This document shows positions 7,210 through 8,681 of a stretch of DNA of 8,681 nt, one piece after another. Under the pieces are notes generated by a model. That model searched no databases. It was not told the DNA's origin and was given only the letters and a program-made list of their open reading frames with translations. A program made the position numbers and the translations under genes. The DNA comes from a bacterium HR23. GTDB taxonomy: Bacteria > Chloroflexota > Dehalococcoidia > Lucifugimonadales > HRBIN23. How positions within the stretch are numbered: the first letter of the stretch is position 1; every line of letters begins with the position of its first letter. Where the stretch lies: assembly GCA_002923335.1 (NCBI GenBank), contig BEHZ01000073.1, forward strand, positions 1 through 8,681. Reading direction: 5' to 3'.

Positions 7210-8403
7210 ATGCCCGTTTCGCCCGATGCCTATGTGCTCCCCGAACCCCTGCGCATGCTCAAGCAAACCGTTCGGGACTACATCCAGAACGAAATCGTCC
7301 CCCTGGAGCGGGAACTGGACCCCGAGGCCATTGCCATCCCCAAGGAGCATTACGAGCGCCTCTCCCGCAAGGTGAAGGGGATGGGGCTGTGGTGCCCCAC
7401 GGTGCCCCAGCACCTGGGTGGGGCGGGCCTCAACTGCTTCTGGGAGGCGGTGATCCACGAGGAGATGGTCCAGCACCGTGCAGGCCTCTATCTGCCGGGT
7501 TACGGCACCTTCGGCTACCCGCCTCCCCCCGTTTCCTGGGAATACGGCACCCCCGAACAGATTGAGCAGTTTGTGAAGCCCACCATAGAGGGCCAGCGCC
7601 ACGCCTTCTTCGCCATCACCGAGCCCTCGGGCGGCTCCGACCCCGCCCGTGCCATCCGCACCACCGCCCGCCGCGATGGCGATGATTGGGTCCTCAACGG
7701 GAGCAAAATCTTCATCTCCGGGGCGTTGCAGGCGGACTGGGGGCTGGTGTTCGCCCGCACCGACCCTCAGAGCCGTCGGGGCATCTCCTGCTTCATCGTG
7801 GAGAAGGGCATGCCCGGCTTTACCTGGCAACCCGTTCCCGTTATCCGCCCCTACTACCCCGCCCAACTCTTCTTTGAGGATGTGCGGGTCCCCCACCGCT
7901 ACCTCCTGGGGGAGGTCAACAAGGGGTGGGACATCCTGGCCAACCGCCTGCTGGCCCGTGGGCGCATCCCCTACTCGGCCGCCAACCTGGGGGTAGCGGT
8001 GGCCGCCCAGCGCATGGCGGTAGACTACGCCCAGAAGCGGGAGACCTTCGGCGCACCCCTGGCCACCCGCCAGGCCATCCAGTGGATGCTGGTGGACAGC
8101 GAGATGGAGATCCGTGCCTGCCGATGGCTGGTATGGGAGGCGGCCTGGAAATACGACAGCGGGGAAGACTTCCGCATGGAGGCGGCCATGGCCAAGGTCT
8201 TCTCCTCGGAGGTGCTGATGCGGGTGGTGGACCGGGCGGTGCAGGTGCACGGGGGGTATGGGGTCAGCAAGTGGCTCCCCCTGGAGCGCTGGTATCGGGA
8301 GGCACGGGTGCGCCGTATCGGGGAAGGCCCCTCGGAGGTGATGCGGATGGTCATCGCCCGCTACCTGTTCAGCGGCGGGCAGGGGGCTCCCGTAGGGGCA
8401 TAG
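7210..8403 (+). CDS. Acyl-CoA dehydrogenase family protein
   Basis: A complete 397-residue FAD flavoprotein of usual ACAD length. It would catalyse alpha,beta-dehydrogenation of an acyl-CoA, passing electrons to ETF (family knowledge). Domain order: N-terminal helical domain (about 10-130), a beta domain with FAITEPSGGSDPARAI (134-149) and GDDWVLNGSKIFISG (157-171), then a C-terminal helical domain with RETFGAPLATRQAIQ (277-291) and VQVHGGYGVSKWLPLERWYRE (344-364). The catalytic base appears to be E372 in RRIGEGPSE, matching the MCAD Glu376 motif, so the enzyme should be active. The chain-length or branching preference cannot be read with confidence. The racemase-like gene upstream suggests a 2-methyl-branched substrate, and the CoA-transferase pair would also suit a benzyl- or alkylsuccinyl-CoA. 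No ETF genes are in the window. It is followed within 30 bases by the crotonase gene. Confidence 0.94.
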   Translation: MPVSPDAYVLPEPLRMLKQTVRDYIQNEIVPLERELDPEAIAIPKEHYERLSRKVKGMGLWCPTVPQHLGGAGLNCFWEAVIHEEMVQHRAGLYLPGYGTFGYPPPPVSWEYGTPEQIEQFVKPTIEGQRHAFFAITEPSGGSDPARAIRTTARRDGDDWVLNGSKIFISGALQADWGLVFARTDPQSRRGISCFIVEKGMPGFTWQPVPVIRPYYPAQLFFEDVRVPHRYLLGEVNKGWDILANRLLARGRIPYSAANLGVAVAAQRMAVDYAQKRETFGAPLATRQAIQWMLVDSEMEIRACRWLVWEAAWKYDSGEDFRMEAAMAKVFSSEVLMRVVDRAVQVHGGYGVSKWLPLERWYREARVRRIGEGPSEVMRMVIARYLFSGGQGAPVGA

Positions 8404-8422
8404 GTATTCAAGGCAACTCGCC

Positions 8423-8428
8423 AGGAGG
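8423..8428 (+). promoter_or_regulatory. Shine-Dalgarno site for the crotonase-family gene
   Basis: AGGAGG precedes the ATG at 8434 by 5 bases and fixes the start of the gene cut by the right edge. It lies only 19 bases after the acyl-CoA dehydrogenase stop, consistent with one transcript. Confidence 0.6.
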
Positions 8429-8433
8429 AGGCT

Positions 8434-8681
8434 ATGACCACCACTTCCCTCATCTACGAGAAGAAGGGCCACATCGCCTACCTGACCATCAACCGCCCGG
8501 AAGTAATGAACGCCATGGACCCCGACACCTACAAAGCCCTCTCCAGGGCGTGGATGGATGTGCGGGACGACCCCAACATCTGGTGCGCCATTATTACAGG
8601 GGCAGGGGATAAGGCCTTCTCCGCCGGGGCCGACCTGCGCCGAACCATCGGGCGCCCCCAGGAGATGTGGGAGTTCTGGCA
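8434..8681 (+). CDS. Enoyl-CoA hydratase/isomerase (crotonase family), 3'-truncated
   Basis: The first 82 residues of a protein that normally has about 255-265; the frame is open to the right edge. The opening shows the crotonase pattern: a beta strand IAYLTINRPEVMNAMDP (14-30), close to the common NRPexxNAL motif, then WCAIITGAGDKAFSAGADL (50-68). The latter holds the first oxyanion-hole segment (SAGADL, around A66), which polarises the thioester carbonyl. The catalytic Glu residues that would separate hydratase from isomerase or other crotonases lie beyond the edge, so the exact reaction is open. Directly after an acyl-CoA dehydrogenase, hydration of the 2-enoyl-CoA product is the simplest role. 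The start is supported by AGGAGG 5 bases upstream. Confidence 0.9.
   Translation, partial: MTTTSLIYEKKGHIAYLTINRPEVMNAMDPDTYKALSRAWMDVRDDPNIWCAIITGAGDKAFSAGADLRRTIGRPQEMWEFW

Noticed and set aside
1..8681. tRNA, rRNA, CRISPR arrays, insertion sequences or phage genes
   Set aside because: No repeats, inverted termini, transposase motifs or cloverleaf-like stretches were seen. Gene coverage is almost complete.

Overview
The window is a densely packed, GC-rich (roughly two-thirds G+C) bacterial segment with ten genes, all on the + strand. Eight are complete and one is cut by each edge. The longest gap between genes is about 50 bases, several neighbours overlap or nearly touch, and no terminator, RNA gene, mobile element or repeat array is visible, so it reads as one operon or two abutting ones. 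The organism cannot be fixed from sequence alone. Several different CaiB/BaiF-type genes next to acyl-CoA dehydrogenase and crotonase genes, high GC, and TAG as the commonest stop (5 of 9 visible stops) would suit a Chloroflexota lineage such as Dehalococcoidia/SAR202-like bacteria. That is a weak inference.

Region 1 (1-3593) holds CoA chemistry. It has a 5'-truncated class III CoA-transferase subunit without the catalytic Asp, then 7 bases later a full class III CoA-transferase with the Asp (D172). A small helical protein of unknown function follows. Next is a protein that is probably an alpha-methylacyl-CoA racemase, because its catalytic residues match the known racemase set at a constant offset.

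Region 2 (3644-7172) is a LutABC-type 2-hydroxyacid (L-lactate) oxidation module: LutA (cysteine-rich CCG protein), LutB (LUD domain plus ferredoxin-type Cys clusters) and LutC (LUD domain). A stand-alone class I glutamine amidotransferase is inserted between lutA and lutB, overlapping the lutA stop codon by 4 bases.

Region 3 (7210-8681) holds an acyl-CoA dehydrogenase with an intact catalytic Glu and the start of an enoyl-CoA hydratase/isomerase.

Working model (inference): a carboxylic acid, probably branched or succinate-substituted, is activated by the heteromeric CoA-transferase and epimerised by the racemase. It is then dehydrogenated and hydrated by the ACAD and crotonase. The Lut complex oxidises a 2-hydroxyacid linked to the same substrate, or serves as an Fe-S electron-transfer unit. 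The roles of the amidotransferase and of the small helical protein are unknown, and they are the least explained parts of the locus.
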